Assembly (NCBI GenBank): GCA_000349905.1
Contig: KB722759.1
Coordinates: forward strand, 188,498-252,497
DNA: 64,000 nucleotides
Reading direction: 5' to 3'
DNA from: Volvariella volvacea V23
Taxonomy: Eukaryota > Basidiomycota > Agaricomycetes > Agaricales > Pluteaceae
Part shown: positions 36,001 to 50,373 of the stretch, one piece after another
Numbering within the stretch: position 1 is the first letter of the stretch
Layout: every line of letters starts with the position of its first letter
Program-made: the position numbers and the translations under genes
Notes under the pieces: model-generated
Told to the model about the DNA's origin: nothing
Seen by the model: the letters and a program-made list of their open reading frames with translations, nothing else
The model's database searches: none

Positions 36001-37071
36001 GTGTTCATTGTGTCTCGTGGCGTTGTGGAGGGGTGGCGTGGCGGGTTGGGTTGGGCTAGGTTGAGGGATGAGGTTGTGATGGCGAATGTGAACGCTGAGC
36101 TAACACGGTTGTGGCGATCGAACAGGCTGGATATAACTGGTTGAATAACTCGCAAAACCTGATTATCCACGATACGGAGGGGACGGTTTTGAATACCTAC
36201 CACGGAGGTGGGTGATTCTTTCTTCTTCTTCATCCCTTCTGTTACTCACTCTTGTTCTACCTCCTTTAACGCGAATGCACTACGACCCCACTGTGATGCA
36301 CGCTTCATGCCTCCAACGAACACCAACCCGTTTATAGGCGTGTGGCAACAAACTACGAGTGGCCTTGCTGTAACGAACCAGAGCTGCTACGAGCTAACAG
36401 GGGGATGCTTTGCCATCTACGGATTCGAGTATAAACCCGGGTACGCATTCCACCCGTTCCGCCTCCTCTTTGAACGCCCGATCATCTAATATATGACTTC
36501 ATGTCCTCTCTACAATCCCTCGTCATCTTGGCTCTTTTCGCCACCTCGGCCGTGTAGGTTCGACGACTCGTACATCACCTGGGTCAACAACGGAGAGCAG
36601 TCTTGGACGTTGATGGGCGCCGGAATGGCTGCTGACGATGCGGCTGAGATTTCGGCTCGGCCTGTTCCCCAAGAGCCTATGGTACGCTACATCGTTTCCC
36701 CCTCCCTCTCTCCCTCTTCCCGACGAGTGCTAACGCTATGCTTGTAGTACATCATCGCCAACCTTGGCTTCTCGCTCAACTTTGGCCCGATCGACTTTGA
36801 GAACCTCGTGCTCCCGACGACGATGAGCGTTGATTATATTCGGGTGTATCAGAGGAGGGATTCGATTAATATTGGGTGTGATCCGATCGAGTTTCCTACT
36901 GCTGCTTACATCGAGGCGTGAGTACCTTCCATCTCCATCCGTTCTGGTTGTGTGATGTTCTGATGCTTGTGTGGTGGTAGATACCAAGAACTGTATACGA
37001 ACCCGAATCTGACAGTGCTGGCCGATGCAGAGCTGTCGTTCCCGAAGAACAGGTTGAATGGCGGCTGTTGA
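33096..37071 (+). CDS. KRE6/SKN1-like beta-glucan synthesis protein (GH16), copy 2, 585 aa
   Basis: Twenty phase-consistent exons from ATG 33096 to TGA 37069-37071, including exons of 18, 5, 11 and 18 nt. The layout is cytosolic N-terminus, helix at about 97-118 (LGCMAVLTVGIITLLFAGYPII), then the GH16-related lumenal domain. The domain carries [53 protein letters not shown] and [13 protein letters not shown]. The active-site motif EIDIFEA has E371, D373 and E376, and VDYIRVYQR precedes a Cys-ending C-terminus. Expected role: beta-1,6-glucan assembly in the secretory pathway or at the membrane. It has the same exon layout as copy 1 except that it lacks one intron (copy 1, 29789-29887). One intron (34183-34531) uses a GC donor. 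GC content is visibly higher than in copy 1. Confidence 0.93.
35131..35154. repeat. GGATTT hexanucleotide repeat in an intron
   Basis: Four tandem GGATTT units inside the intron 35054-35187 of the second KRE6-like gene. Confidence 0.85.
35166..35181. repeat. GCGT tetranucleotide repeat in an intron
   Basis: About four GCGT units next to the 3' splice site of the same intron, replacing the usual pyrimidine tract. Confidence 0.75.
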
Positions 37072-39662
37072 GATCCTTCCCTCTCGTTTCGTTTAGCGCC
37101 TCCCACACTGTCTCATCGCTACGCTACCAGCTACCACTCTCGTTCATAGATATCCCCTCCTTAGGTCTCCCCCTCCCCCTCTTCCACCCATCCCCACTTC
37201 ATCCTCCACCCTACTCAACCCAAAGTTCATGCTCTATATATGCTTTGTGTTACCCTTGGTACTGGTACTTTGGGTATACTGTTGTGCTTGTTTGACACTG
37301 TCTTATCCCTCTCACTTCACTTCCATCCTCACCCCCGTCCTCACCCGTACCCATCACATTACGCTCTGCTCACCTCCCGCTCCAACTCACCACGCTGTGT
37401 CAATCTGCACCAACACCAACACCACCACCACCTGTCTGTTTCACTACCCTGTCCCTGTTGTGCGCGCTTGCTCGATTCGATCGTTCTAGCCACATACATG
37501 TCCATTTCTATGTTTTGCAATGCTTCTTTCAAGGTTCTTTTGGGATGGCACTGTGTGCTTTTCCCTTTGGTCGAATTGATACTGGATATCNNNNNNNNNN
37601 NNNNNNNNNNNNNNNNNNNNNNNNNNNNNNNNNNNNNNNNNNNNNNNNNNNNNNNNNNNNNNNNNNNNNNNNNNNNNNNNNNNNNNNNNNTACACCCTTT
37701 TATCCCCTTGTTTCTTTTTCTTACGGCCAATATCGTCATTGACCTTGACTCTGCATTTGATTTATTCCTCACTTGGAATTCTGAACGAACAACTCTGCTT
37801 CTTTTTTGTTTCATAATACACTTGGGTACTTTTGCGGTTTTCTTTTTGTTGGTTGGTTGAGGGTTTTTATTGGATATGAATAAACGTAGACGCTTTTGCT
37901 TTTCTCTTGCGTGCGCCTTGTTGTGTGCTTTGAGCGAGGGGGTTGCGTATAGGTTTGGATTGTTATGAGCCAACTGGATGGGACGAAGACGAGCACCGGC
38001 GAACTGCGAGGTCATCACACCCCGCACTTGCAATGTGGATGATGAAATCCCTAGGCTGCTTTCACCCGCTTCACGCGAGTCTAAAGCGGCATACAGATAG
38101 CCCCATCATTGAACTCAAGTCACCCTACCCTGTTTTGCGTCTCGTGCATAGCCTTTCTTTGGCGATGGGCCTTTTTCTCCGTGATCGCACCAGGCAGCAA
38201 TTGCCTCGCGTAATTATCGGATTGGCTCCATTCTATTCGGATGCCCCGACTGTATGCATCAATTACTATATGGCTTGGGTTATGACGAGACGTCCGACCT
38301 TTCGCATCTCAATTTTTTAAAGATTCTCCGAGACAGGAATGGCGATTGAATGAGCTCATTGTGCGGACGTCAACTTGTGATGGACCTTACCTCCGAATGC
38401 TGGTCATATGAGCGTTCCTGTAGTGTTAGCGCTGTGAGGACCATACATGGGTGGTTTGAAGGTAAAGTACTTAGCGAGTTAAAGTCCGTTGCATGGCCAC
38501 CCGTATGTTCGGACGTTAGAGCGACTTGGGCTGATTTGACAGTAGAGGGACTGACCGTTGGGGAATAGTCAGTGGACCTAAAAACAAGTTTCACTTTACT
38601 AGGAGCAAGAAAATGCAGTGAGAAACGTTCTGCTGGTGGGCTGACAGGACATTCCATTCGCAGCGAGACAGATTCGCTTCATCACACCAACCGCGTTGTA
38701 AGCACGATCCCCGAACATGACTCCCTCTGTTCCTAGACTTACGATCCGTAAATAAGTAGCTCATAGTACTTGCGGACTCTGAGCGACGATTAGTTGCATT
38801 CATGAATGATAGGCTGTGGACCTCATTCTGGATTAAACCCTTCGAGGTTGCTTCGAGTTCACTCTACTTCCCCACTCTTCGCATCTTCTCTTCCTACCCC
38901 ATTGGTGGGGTGATCATGAACCTGGAGCCCATGCATTCACTAAAACACGAGGCGGCGCTTCTGTGCTTAATTGTGCCTCAAATTTTCCGAGGTAGGGATG
39001 TTGATCATGTCAGTGTCTAATTTCTCCGCGTCTTCTCCTGATCGCTTAGGGATCTGCCTCGTTTTATTGTGCGCTTTGAGCTGTGTTCTTTCCTGGGGAG
39101 ATGAGGTGGGGAAAGCAGACAAGGAAGGCTGTTGGCGTCCCAAATTTTGCGCCCGGAACACGAAGTTGGAATCTGGTCAATGAGTTCGATGCAATATGCA
39201 GCCGAAGCAGCCCTCCTTCTGAATTGACTAGATCGACTAATGGTGGCCGTGAACTCCACAGTGCTCTGTCCATCTATACTATTCAACAGGTCCGCCGCTC
39301 TCAGAATATTTCAGAACGGACTTACAGCACTCGTGGTCTAAATTCCCACGGGAAGCGGGAGGGCGCGGACCGCCGGTTGAGCCATTCATTGGAAACGCAA
39401 TCAACTCCCTATGCCTCCTGATCACGGAAAATATTAATGCTCCGTCATGCCTATACTTAGGGTAGACTTAAGGCTCGAGCCTAACTTGCTGGAGGTAGAC
39501 TTTTCAGGTTTTCTACCATCTGTGGTCGATCACTATTCAATTGTGCCTTGTACTGTGTTTTTGCCTCGGTGAAACTGAAAGTGAGCGCTACTATGCATGT
39601 TTTTTCGTGATCAACGCCACAAGAGCATACCATTTTCAGGACAATGTGAGGGTTGTGTGGAG
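37072..39662. other. Long intergenic region between the KRE6-like pair and the AA9 array
   Basis: Includes a 100-N gap and C/T-rich sequence after the second KRE6-like gene. No gene is supported; short frames near 38350-38800 and 39080-39420 have no motif or splice continuation. Confidence 0.5.
37591..37690. other. Assembly gap (100 N)
   Basis: Exactly 100 unknown bases. Confidence 0.99.
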
Positions 39663-39669
39663 TATAAAA
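39663..39669 (+). promoter_or_regulatory. TATA box of AA9 gene 1
   Basis: TATAAAA 60 nt upstream of ATG 39723. The same spacing (59-60 nt) occurs in AA9 genes 2 and 3. Confidence 0.75.
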
Positions 39670-39722
39670 TGACAAGGATTGGTTTCCAGTGTACTCGAAG
39701 ATCTTCATCGAAGTTGATCAAC

Positions 39723-40990
39723 ATGCTATTCAAGGCCTTTGCTCTTGCTGCAACTTTCTTCAGCCTGACACACGTAGCGTTGGGACACGGCTACGTTCAA
39801 GAAATTACTCTTGGCTCTACCAAATATACCGGGTACCTACCCTACAGTGACCCGTAAGGCCTCATACCCCTGAATCGTTGTATCGCCTCATCTTGCTCCT
39901 TGCAGGTACTATAACCCACCAAACCAACGTATTGTTCGAAAGATCCCTGGAAACGGTACATCGTGTAATGCACTCGTGTGATCACTGCTGACATTAGTCC
40001 AGGTCCTGTCGAAAACCTTGCTTTGATTGAGTGAGTAGGACCAACATGCTTACGGGTAGACTGAGCCTCACAGGGCATGACGCGGAATAGCGTGCAATGC
40101 AATGGTTGGGCTGCAGGAGGCTTCACTACTGAGCCGGCGCCTATCTTCGGAACAGTTGCAGCTGGAGCTCAAGTGAAGCTGAATTGGACTCAATGGCCTG
40201 ACAGCCATAAGGGGCCAATGATCACGTACATGGCAAGGGCCCCGTCGGATATCACTAAATGGAACCCCGGAACATCGTGAGCACTTTGCTTTTCGCCAAT
40301 ATGTTACAGACTTACCTAGGGGAAATAAATAATTATAGAGCTGTATGGTTCAAGGTCCACGAGTCGGGCAAGACTTCAGACGGTAAATGGGCGGCAACCG
40401 ATCTCCTCTATGCTAGCAACCACATCTACACTTTCACCATCCCGCGTAACTTGAGACCAGGCCAATACATAATTCGCCACGAGATGTAGGTCAAGGTTTG
40501 AGTTTACGCTTGCAAGTCGTCACTGATCTGGTAATATGATAGTCTTGCGCTTCACGCAGCTTGGGCATATCCTGGTGTACAGGTCTATCCTAGTTGCATC
40601 CAGGTGGAGGTGACTGGATCTGGCAGTGCATATCCAACTTCGTTTGTATCGTTCCCTGGCGCGTACACTTCAAGTACTCCAGGTATGCAGTTCCGTTTGC
40701 GTGTATGAAAGTGTGAATTTCTGATCTCCCATTGTATTTCAAGGCATCGTTTATGATGTGTACACTAGTAAGTAACCTTTTTGGTTAATTTTGCGTTGCA
40801 AACGCTTACTTGCTAATATTTCCTAGACACTGGCGTGCGTACCTTTACATATAAAATAATATTCCTCCTAATAAAGATGAACTCCCTAGTCCTATCCTAT
40901 CCCTGGTCCTGCTGTGTGAGTGCATTGATCGAATTGTGCGGATAAAAAGTAATTACTCACAACACTTCTAGCTGGACAGGTGGAAATTAA
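39723..40990 (+). CDS. AA9 lytic polysaccharide monooxygenase 1, 252 aa
   Basis: Ten exons: 39723-39853, 39906-39955, 40003-40030, 40091-40276, 40339-40485, 40543-40682, 40744-40767, 40827-40834, 40890-40915 and 40972-40990. A 21-residue signal peptide precedes His22 (HGYVQEI), the N-terminal histidine of the copper brace. The second brace His is H185 in RHEILALHAA and the axial Tyr is Y196 in VQVYPSC. Conserved cysteines lie in DVQCNGW and YPSCIQ. The protein ends at WTGGN without a cellulose-binding module. AA9 enzymes are secreted and cleave cellulose (some also hemicelluloses) oxidatively. First of five same-strand copies; subtype with LHAA and no intron after the brace His. Confidence 0.95.
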
Positions 40991-42908
40991 AGCGTTGGGT
41001 TGTCCTCGGGGAGTCACTTGAGTTTATCTATAATATTTTTCTTTCATCTGTCGTGCATCCTATCGTCGAATGATGAGTTTGCTTCGTTGTCCAATTCAAA
41101 GCGCATGGCGGCACATCTGATACCGGCCCATGCCGGACCGTCGCGGCCCTGCCAGTAGACCAACGCTTCTGATGTCGGTGCGGTGTACTGGCCAGTCTAT
41201 ATTGGCTATCCTTTAATCACCCCAATGTTAATTCACATCCTACCGAGATACTGACAGGTACTCAGTGCTCAGAGGTTGAGGTCCTCTTCTTGGAGAGAGC
41301 GACTTGAAGAGCTGATCCAAATCTCCGTTGAATCCCATTGCCAGTTGTCTCTTCTAAGTTGTGGGGCAACGGCATAATTGCCCTTTTCCCTTCTTCGGTT
41401 CTGCGTTCGACAGAGATTGTGCATGCCCTGTTGCTGTTTATTTCTCCACACGATTTACGCATTAGATGCCAATTCTCTTCCGCTTCAGCATGTCTGCCCT
41501 TGCATCCAAAGTCTCAAACATTCCGCTGTGCCCGTGATCAGAAATGAAGTAAGGGCGATGAAATTCATTGAATGATCAACTGCGATAAACCTTGTGTCCA
41601 GCCCAAGGTTAGTCCGTTAAACCCATTCAATTACCCATACTTCCGAATATTAACCATCGATCACATCACTAAAAGTAACGTTGAAAGCACCCCATTTAGA
41701 CAATCTGTAGTCCCTCAAAACAATTCCGTGGGTGATTTATGCTCTACAGTTTGAAGCTCATTTATTACAGCGAGGTTGCTAAATAGCATCGCTAGTTTAA
41801 ATCGAATGTGGGGTCGTTTGGGCGTATGTTTTGCCGCTGCTAAACTCATTCAAGTTGCCATTCATCACAGTACGCCACGCGGAGTAAGGAGTAAGAATGA
41901 AGAGGCGTGAAGTAGCATGCTCGAGCTGTGTCGGTCGGTTCTAAGTAGCAATTCATATTCATCAATCGCATAATTGGCCTACGCGAGTTAGGCGGCTTAA
42001 GCCACTCTATTTCCTCCCTTCGCCATTGTATCTTGTTATTCCAGTTGGCTATCCAGGCAATTGTGTGCGTTCATTCGTGCCGTCATTAATCAACTTGGGG
42101 ATCGTTCAATGTTAATTACCCCAGAAATTATCCGAAGTATGAAAGTAGCTTCTGTCGCCTTGCTTAAGTATATGACAACCAACTAGTTCTCTTGGGTATT
42201 CTCGCTGCCAAGACTTAAGAGGCGGTCAACACAACTATCTCCAATCACCTTATTCCAGAATCCACGCGTATATTTCATAGAAGCTTCGCAGCCGGAGCAC
42301 GGAACTAGTAAATGGTCAAAAGTTCGGTATCAATAAGATTTGATGAACCCCATTCCCCCGCGGCCAAAACTGGGCTCAGACGCGGTTATTATGCCTCTTG
42401 TTTCTCACGCCCAGCAATCGTCGCCTTAGGATTTGCCTCCTTCCTCACGCTATATCCATATCTTTCTCTTGTAAAGGAAAATGAAGCCTTTATATCCAGA
42501 ACCACGCTGTTGTGTCCTTGCGCTGTGGGTGCTTCGAATGTGAAACTTAATTAGATTAAGTCAGAATGGCTATGCAAGAATTGGTAAGGTTTTACGCGTA
42601 TTTTCGTATTAAATAACATGCTTCACTTCGTTTGTCCAAAAAGAGCTTGGATAGAGCGGATCTACCAGCCGATCGGCGGTATCAATGCTTATTGAGCTTT
42701 CCCTACCTATAATTCAAGAAAATGACGCGTGTCGCAATTATTCTTAGAACATATCCTTTAGGATTTTTCGATGCAAAATTCGTTGTTAGGGTCTTATCGT
42801 AGACCTTAGGATGCACAACTCCTGTGTTTATCGCGCTCTAGCCTCGGCGAATCAACGGATAAGCACTCCACATATGAAGCATTATTCGAGCGGTACAGAG
42901 CCGGTGCG
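40991..42908. other. Intergenic between AA9 genes 1 and 2
   Basis: No gene recognised. Near 42835-42860, roughly 125 nt before the next ATG, lies a sequence closely matched upstream of AA9 gene 3 (about 45977-46003). Confidence 0.5.
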
Positions 42909-42917
42909 TATATAAAA
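42909..42917 (+). promoter_or_regulatory. TATA box of AA9 gene 2
   Basis: TATATAAAA 59 nt upstream of ATG 42968. Confidence 0.75.
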
Positions 42918-42967
42918 GGCGACGGTTGCCGCGTGCAGTGCTCAGTATCTCACTCACACAAATAAGC

Positions 42968-44227
42968 ATGTTGGTCAAAGCATTCGCCCTCGCCTTCACT
43001 CTCCTACGTCTCACTGACGTGGTCTTGGGACATGGTTACGTCCAAGAAATTACTTTGGGAAGCACCAAATATACTGGATATTTACCGTACCAGGATCCGT
43101 AGGCCTCATTTACATACTAAACTAGACACGCAATTTATCTGTGATTGCAGCTACACTGGTGCTCAACGCATTGTTCGAAAGATTCCAGGAAATGGTATGA
43201 GCTCGTTCAACTTCTGAAATGATTCTTTTTACTTATTCAATCTTGCAGGCCCCGTCGAAAACCTTTCGTTGATTGAGTAAGGGATACTCGTCGTTAAACC
43301 AGTTACAAAGACACCTGATGGAGCCCTGCAGTGTACAGTGCAATGGATGGTCGGCAGGTGGCGTAGTTGGTAGTGCACCAGCGCCACTGATCGGGACCGT
43401 TGCAGCGGGCTCTCAAGTGAAATTGAACTGGACACAATGGCCAGATAGCCACGTAGGGCCAATGATCACATACATGGCGAGAGCTCCATCAGAGATCACC
43501 AGCTGGAGCCCCGGAACATCGTTAGTGTCTCTTTCTCGCAAATTAATCACCTCGTTGACAAGCCGATCATACTTTTAGAGCCGTTTGGTTCAAGGTTCAC
43601 GAAGCAGGGAAGACTTCAGACGGCAAATGGGCCGCCACAGACGTCCTTTATGCCAATAATCACATCTACACCTTCACCATTCCTCGCAATTTGAGACCTG
43701 GTCAATACATCATTCGCCACGAAATGTGAGCAGTCACGCTTAATTGTGCTGAATCGGCGTTTAACTCAATAAAACTTATGATTAGCCTCGCCTTGCATGC
43801 TGCTTGGGCGTATCCCGGTGTACAAGTTTATCCTAGCTGTATTCAGGTGCAAGTAACTGGTTCGGGGAATGCATACCCAACTTCTTTTGTGTCCTTCCCC
43901 GGCGCGTATACTTCAAGTACCCCAGGTAACGTATTTATGTTCATGAAAGCGAAGCGATGACGATCTAATTCGACTTGATTCTGTTAAAAGGCATCGTTTA
44001 CGACGCATACACAAGTAAGTGGTTTCTGTTCTATAGATTTACACCTCGAGTACTTACTTTTTGATGCTCTTCAGACACTGGCGTAAGTATCTCATTATCA
44101 AAAGGCTTTTATCGATTTAACCAAAATGTATTCAGTCATATCCAATCCCTGGACCTGCTGTGTGAGTGGAATCCGACCATTGAAAGGCATACGCTCACAA
44201 TTTTTTAGGTGGACCGGTGGTAACTAG
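42968..44227 (+). CDS. AA9 lytic polysaccharide monooxygenase 2, 251 aa
   Basis: Ten exons: 42968-43098, 43151-43194, 43249-43276, 43332-43520, 43579-43725, 43786-43925, 43991-44014, 44075-44082, 44136-44161 and 44209-44227. Signal peptide of 21 residues, then His22 in [10 protein letters not shown]. The second copper His is H184 in RHEILALHAA and the axial Tyr is Y195. The loop after the Pro-Tyr of exon 2 is PYTGAQRIVRK, shared with gene 3 but not with genes 1, 4 and 5 (which have PY.NP..QRIVR). No carbohydrate-binding module. Frame and splice sites are intact. Confidence 0.95.
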
Positions 44228-46061
44228 GATGTCAAATTTTCTCTGGAAGAATGTACGGAGTAGCTATAAGAAAGTATTTAATTCAGTCGTCTATACCAGC
44301 AAATTGCAGTTCATTCATGCTTGTTATCACGTGACCGTGTCGTGTTCGCGTGGCGGTGTCGCGAGATTCGCACTCCCGGGCCGTCTCCCCGTAGGGGCTG
44401 GTGTAGAGTTCATCGTGCCTGCATCTCCAACACAAGCCGAGATGCTTATAGCCCCAAGTTTCTTTTTTAGCTCTGGGTATAAGTTAGCTCACGGCATAAA
44501 AAAATGAGGGGCTTTGAAGTCATTAGGATAGGCAAAGACCGTTTCTGAAGGTAAGACAGCAACGCCTTGACAGATAGAGATTACACGACTTTTGGTATCT
44601 AAGATCTTTTGCTACACGTGTTCAAGTGAAAGTAATTCTACAATCTGGGTCGTGTGCATTTTGAAGCTGGCATCTGCAAGCTCATAACATCAATCACATT
44701 TGGCAGCGATCCCTTTGGATTGCGTGATGAACCGATTCCGTAATTTTGAGTTCTACTAATACCATGCTATCCTGCCGCAATCGCTTGCACACCAAGACTA
44801 TCCATAAGAATTTTTATTCTTACTATTGCTGTATCAGAAATACTGATGTCATGCTAATGGGACAACGAGTATGCCGTGTGAGGCCATATGATGATCCGCC
44901 GCCAGTCACCCATACCTCCGAGCATTAGCCATTGGACACATGAACAGCGGAGCCTTTGTGGACACCTTATTTGGATAGTCCGTAAAGACGATATCGGCGC
45001 TACATCTAATCCTTGATCTTTTATTGTGTGTGGACTGATTTATTATGGGTGATTACTAGGCTATGCGTCGCACGGTTCAAAGTAAATGAAGTCTGATATT
45101 CGAATTAGTATTGGCGTGTTTGAGCTCGCCCGTGTACTTCAGCTTAGTACAAAGCCACTTGAAATAAGCTCCGAATCCACTTATTCTGACACCTGCTGTT
45201 GTAGAGTGTATATCAATGATTTGACGCCGGATACTAAGGCCCGAGTGACAGCCACTACTACTATTAGTCAAGCATACGCTGGACGCTTAAACGTTTGAAG
45301 CGGATCATTTCCCCGGACTTCGTGTCCTCCACGTACATGTCGTGCCAATTGCAAAGCTCCATGGGTGTGGACGCAGGCACGAGTCTGGGATCTATGCTTC
45401 CCCTCATCGTTAGAATAGTTCTTCCACGTCAAGTACTCCTGAAATTATCCGAGGTAGGAAGGCATTTTGATCCTACTAACGCACTCTTTCTATTGTGATT
45501 TGGATGGATTTGCGTCAAGCACCTCGGACATATTACTGCCAAGACCTCGAGGATATACAGTTAGTGGTTCAAAGTTCAAGGTTCTCTGTCTTAGACATCG
45601 TTCACCCACCGGAGCACGGGACGTTCGGCATTAATATACCTAGCAAGCTCAATGATTCCACATTCAATGCTGAATAGCAGAACGTTGTACTACATGCATG
45701 TCTTATACCTCTAAAATTGCATTACCACGCATACTTTATTCCCTGGCAAAGCGCATTGACAACACAGAGTATGAAATGACCCTGATCGTTTGAGATATTA
45801 CGTGCTATTGTACAGAAGGCGGGACGCTCTACTAGCTTCAATGAGCCGAGAGAAGATATCATGCAATATAATCATTGATAGCACCTCCTTTTAGATAATC
45901 CAGAAGCGATTACCTAGTGGCCTTCTGTCTTCAATCACATCCTAGATCTGCGATGCATGTCATTTCAGCGTTCATTGCGCTCAAGCTTCGGTGAATCAAC
46001 GGACTCGAATCAGGTTCATGGGTGAATAATACCTGATTTTTTATTCTTGCAGCCTGGTGAG
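44228..46061. other. Intergenic between AA9 genes 2 and 3
   Basis: No gene recognised. Parts resemble the region upstream of gene 2, for example the block at about 45977-46003 and a stretch near 44890-44950 that resembles about 41620-41680, indicating that upstream DNA was copied with the genes. Confidence 0.5.
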
Positions 46062-46068
46062 TATAAAA
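46062..46068 (+). promoter_or_regulatory. TATA box of AA9 gene 3
   Basis: TATAAAA 60 nt upstream of ATG 46122. Confidence 0.75.
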
Positions 46069-46121
46069 GTGCTGAACGGTTTTACTTTCATTACTTGACA
46101 ATCCCTTCTAGATTGATCAGT

Positions 46122-47358
46122 ATGTTGTTCAAAGCCATTGCTCTCGCCTTTACTCTTCTGCGCCTCACAGACGTAGCCTTTGGGCATGGCTACGTTCAAG
46201 AAATCACGCTTGGGAGCACCAAGTATACCGGTTATTTACCCTATCAGGATCCGTATGCTTTCCGCATTTCGAAGAATTCTCTATCTGACGTATTGCTCCA
46301 GGTATACTGGGGCCCAGCGAATTGTCAGAAAGATTCCAGGAAATGGTGAGGTACTTTCCAGACCTGCACGCATTATCCACTAATTTTCTCTTATAGGTCC
46401 TGTTGAAAACCTTGCTTTGATTGAGTAAGAAACGCAGGTAACCAAACAGCTTTCTGGTTTCTAATATATTACTGCAGTGTACAATGCAATGGATATTCTG
46501 CAGGTGGTGCTGCTGGCAGCGCACCAGCACCGCTCTTCGGGACAGTCGCCGCAGGCTCACAGGTTAAATTCAACTGGACCCAATGGCCAGACAGCCATAG
46601 AGGACCAATCATCACCTATTTGGCAAGGGCTCCTTCTGATATCACCAAATGGAACCCTGGAACATCGTGAGCTATCTTCTCTCTCCAATAGCCAACCTCA
46701 TCGACAGATAAAATCAGGGCTGTTTGGTTCAAGATCCATCACGAAGGAAAGACCAACGGCAAATGGGCTTCTCCGGACACGCTGTACGCAAACAACCATA
46801 TCTACACGGTCACTATCCCTCGCAACTTGAGGCCTGGTCAATATATTATCCGTCATGAAATGTGAATACACCTACAGTGTCCCTGCTATTATACATGCTC
46901 ACCAATCTTTAGTATCGCATTACATGCAGCTTCTGCGTACCCAGGAGCGCAGGTTTATCCTAGTTGCATTCAAATACAGGTAACTGGATCCGGGAATGCT
47001 TATCCGACCTCGTTTGTATCCTTCCCTGGTGCCTACTCTGCGAGCACTCCTGGTGAATTCCTTTCATTCGTTCCCTATCTTATTGTGTACTGACTCTTCA
47101 TTCAACCTGAAAGGTATCGTGTACGACGTGTATACAAGTAAGTGATTTTATTTGAATGTCGAGTATTTCACACGGGTGTTTATCCGATCTTATATTTAGA
47201 TACTGGTGTGAGTATTTTTTTAGTATCATTCCTTCGTTTTTTAACGGCTACACCTCACACAGTCCTACCCTATCCCTGGTCCTGCGGTGTAAGTATCATG
47301 ATATCAATTATCAAAACGCGCTTCACTCACGAATCTTAGATGGACAGGCGGGAACTGA
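46122..47358 (+). CDS. AA9 lytic polysaccharide monooxygenase 3, 250 aa
   Basis: Ten exons: 46122-46252, 46302-46345, 46397-46424, 46478-46666, 46718-46861, 46913-47052, 47114-47137, 47200-47207, 47263-47288 and 47340-47358. Signal peptide of 21 residues, then His22. The second copper His is H183 in RHEIIALHAA and the axial Tyr is Y194. Compared with its neighbours it has one residue less in the loop KIHHEGKTNGKWASPD, which adds an extra His and may change surface or substrate contacts. Ends WTGGN. Frame intact. Confidence 0.95.
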
Positions 47359-47849
47359 GTAAACCTTCTATTTATACACGCACATTGTATGGGCGTTTGC
47401 TCTGCTCAGTAGTTTTTGCTTGTCAAATGAATGTTATTTCTGTGTCAACGCGATTTTCTGTCACAAGCGTGACTTCGGCGCTTTCCGTTTCTCGCTCGAT
47501 CTCAACGCCCGGATTATCAACCTTTTTGAGTTGAGGCTGTGCACCTGACCGAGCAATACCTCAACGCCTATAACTATTATAATCCGCCTCACGTACCGCA
47601 AGTCGATTGGAACAGCAACTGTAGGCTATCAGTGGTAGCACAGTGAATCCAGCCTCCAAATTTGGATCCTAAGGGGTCAAATTTGTGTGAGAGGTGGGTC
47701 GGAAAATGCAACAGACCTTTCCGCCCCGATACTTGCAAAGATCACCGGTGCTGATGAGGATGCTGAAGGTTGAAATGCTCAGAATGTAGAGTCCGGTGCT
47801 GACTGAGATATATCCGTTGATCTCATGGCTTTGGAAAGAGCATAGTTCC
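47359..47849. other. Intergenic
   Basis: No supported gene. The relic peroxidase N-terminus may begin within the last part but cannot be followed further upstream. Confidence 0.4.
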
Positions 47850-49435
<1,586 letters not shown>

Positions 49436-49741
49436 ATACCGTTCAACACGACGACTCTCGCTTTAGAATTTTATCTATTCTTTTCCTCCATCTTCTGTGT
49501 CTGGTGGTGTGGCTGGGGCGACCGTTTAGAGCAGTTGCTAGTGTTGAATCGTTTCGATTCCTTGTCAATTTAAGTATGCTTTCTTTCAAACAACTCATGG
49601 ACAGTGGATCATACCAATCTTATCACGAACCACCTGAAATCAAGGTAGAAGTACCCTCGGAGCATGGTGAGCGAGAGAAGGTCCGCCTACCTGATCTTCC
49701 CCCAATTTGATGTGCGAGCACCTCGATTAAACCTTCTAGTC

Positions 49742-50340
49742 CGGGGAAAGAGAGCACTTGACTATAGTCACAAGGGGTTACCAGACCCAAGAAGTCAGCT
49801 GGGATAAGGCTATGCTGTTTTATATTCATTCGTCTTTGCCGTTGAGGCAATTTTTCCGAGAGAAGCGAGGTCAGTCTATTCTCCTCCATTTGGTGCTATC
49901 CCTCGTGATACCACTCATGTAGATCGTTAGACAGATCTTTTCAGATTAGCACAATGATGGTCGGCGAAGAATTAACTTTGATCCTAACTCCTTGGGGGAT
50001 GGGTTCTTAATCCCACAAATACCCCGAGAAAAGGGAGTAGTTGATCTCGTTCGTCGTCCCTGTGCACCAAAATTTCTAACACCAAAAAGTGATGCGTGCT
50101 TTGCCTTCCTATATGCTATCAAGCTTAAGTAGTCTTGGCCTTTTCATCTCAGACACGGGAGGAGTTTATCGGTATATTCTCGCGGCCCAAGCAAACCTCA
50201 AAGGACTTGGCCTCAAAATCAATTGGTGGAAAATTTCCACTCACCAAAACCTTGATGTCCAACTCTAACTGTCCAAATACGATATCGTTAGCAGAAAGAG
50301 CTCACGGACCTTAGCACACGATGTCCTATAAAATGGGCGT
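49742..50340 (+). repeat. Upstream block of AA9 gene 4, repeated before gene 5
   Basis: This block and 53545-54125 share long stretches in the same order (for example around GAGGCAATT.TTCCGAGAGAAGCGAG and GCAGAAAGAGC), ending just at each TATA box. The tandem duplication that produced genes 4 and 5 therefore included about 600 nt of upstream sequence. Confidence 0.75.
50327..50333 (+). promoter_or_regulatory. TATA box of AA9 gene 4
   Basis: TATAAAA 47 nt upstream of ATG 50374. Confidence 0.75.
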
Positions 50341-50373
50341 CCTGAAGGAGAGTTGGGCCAGCAACATTTGAAG

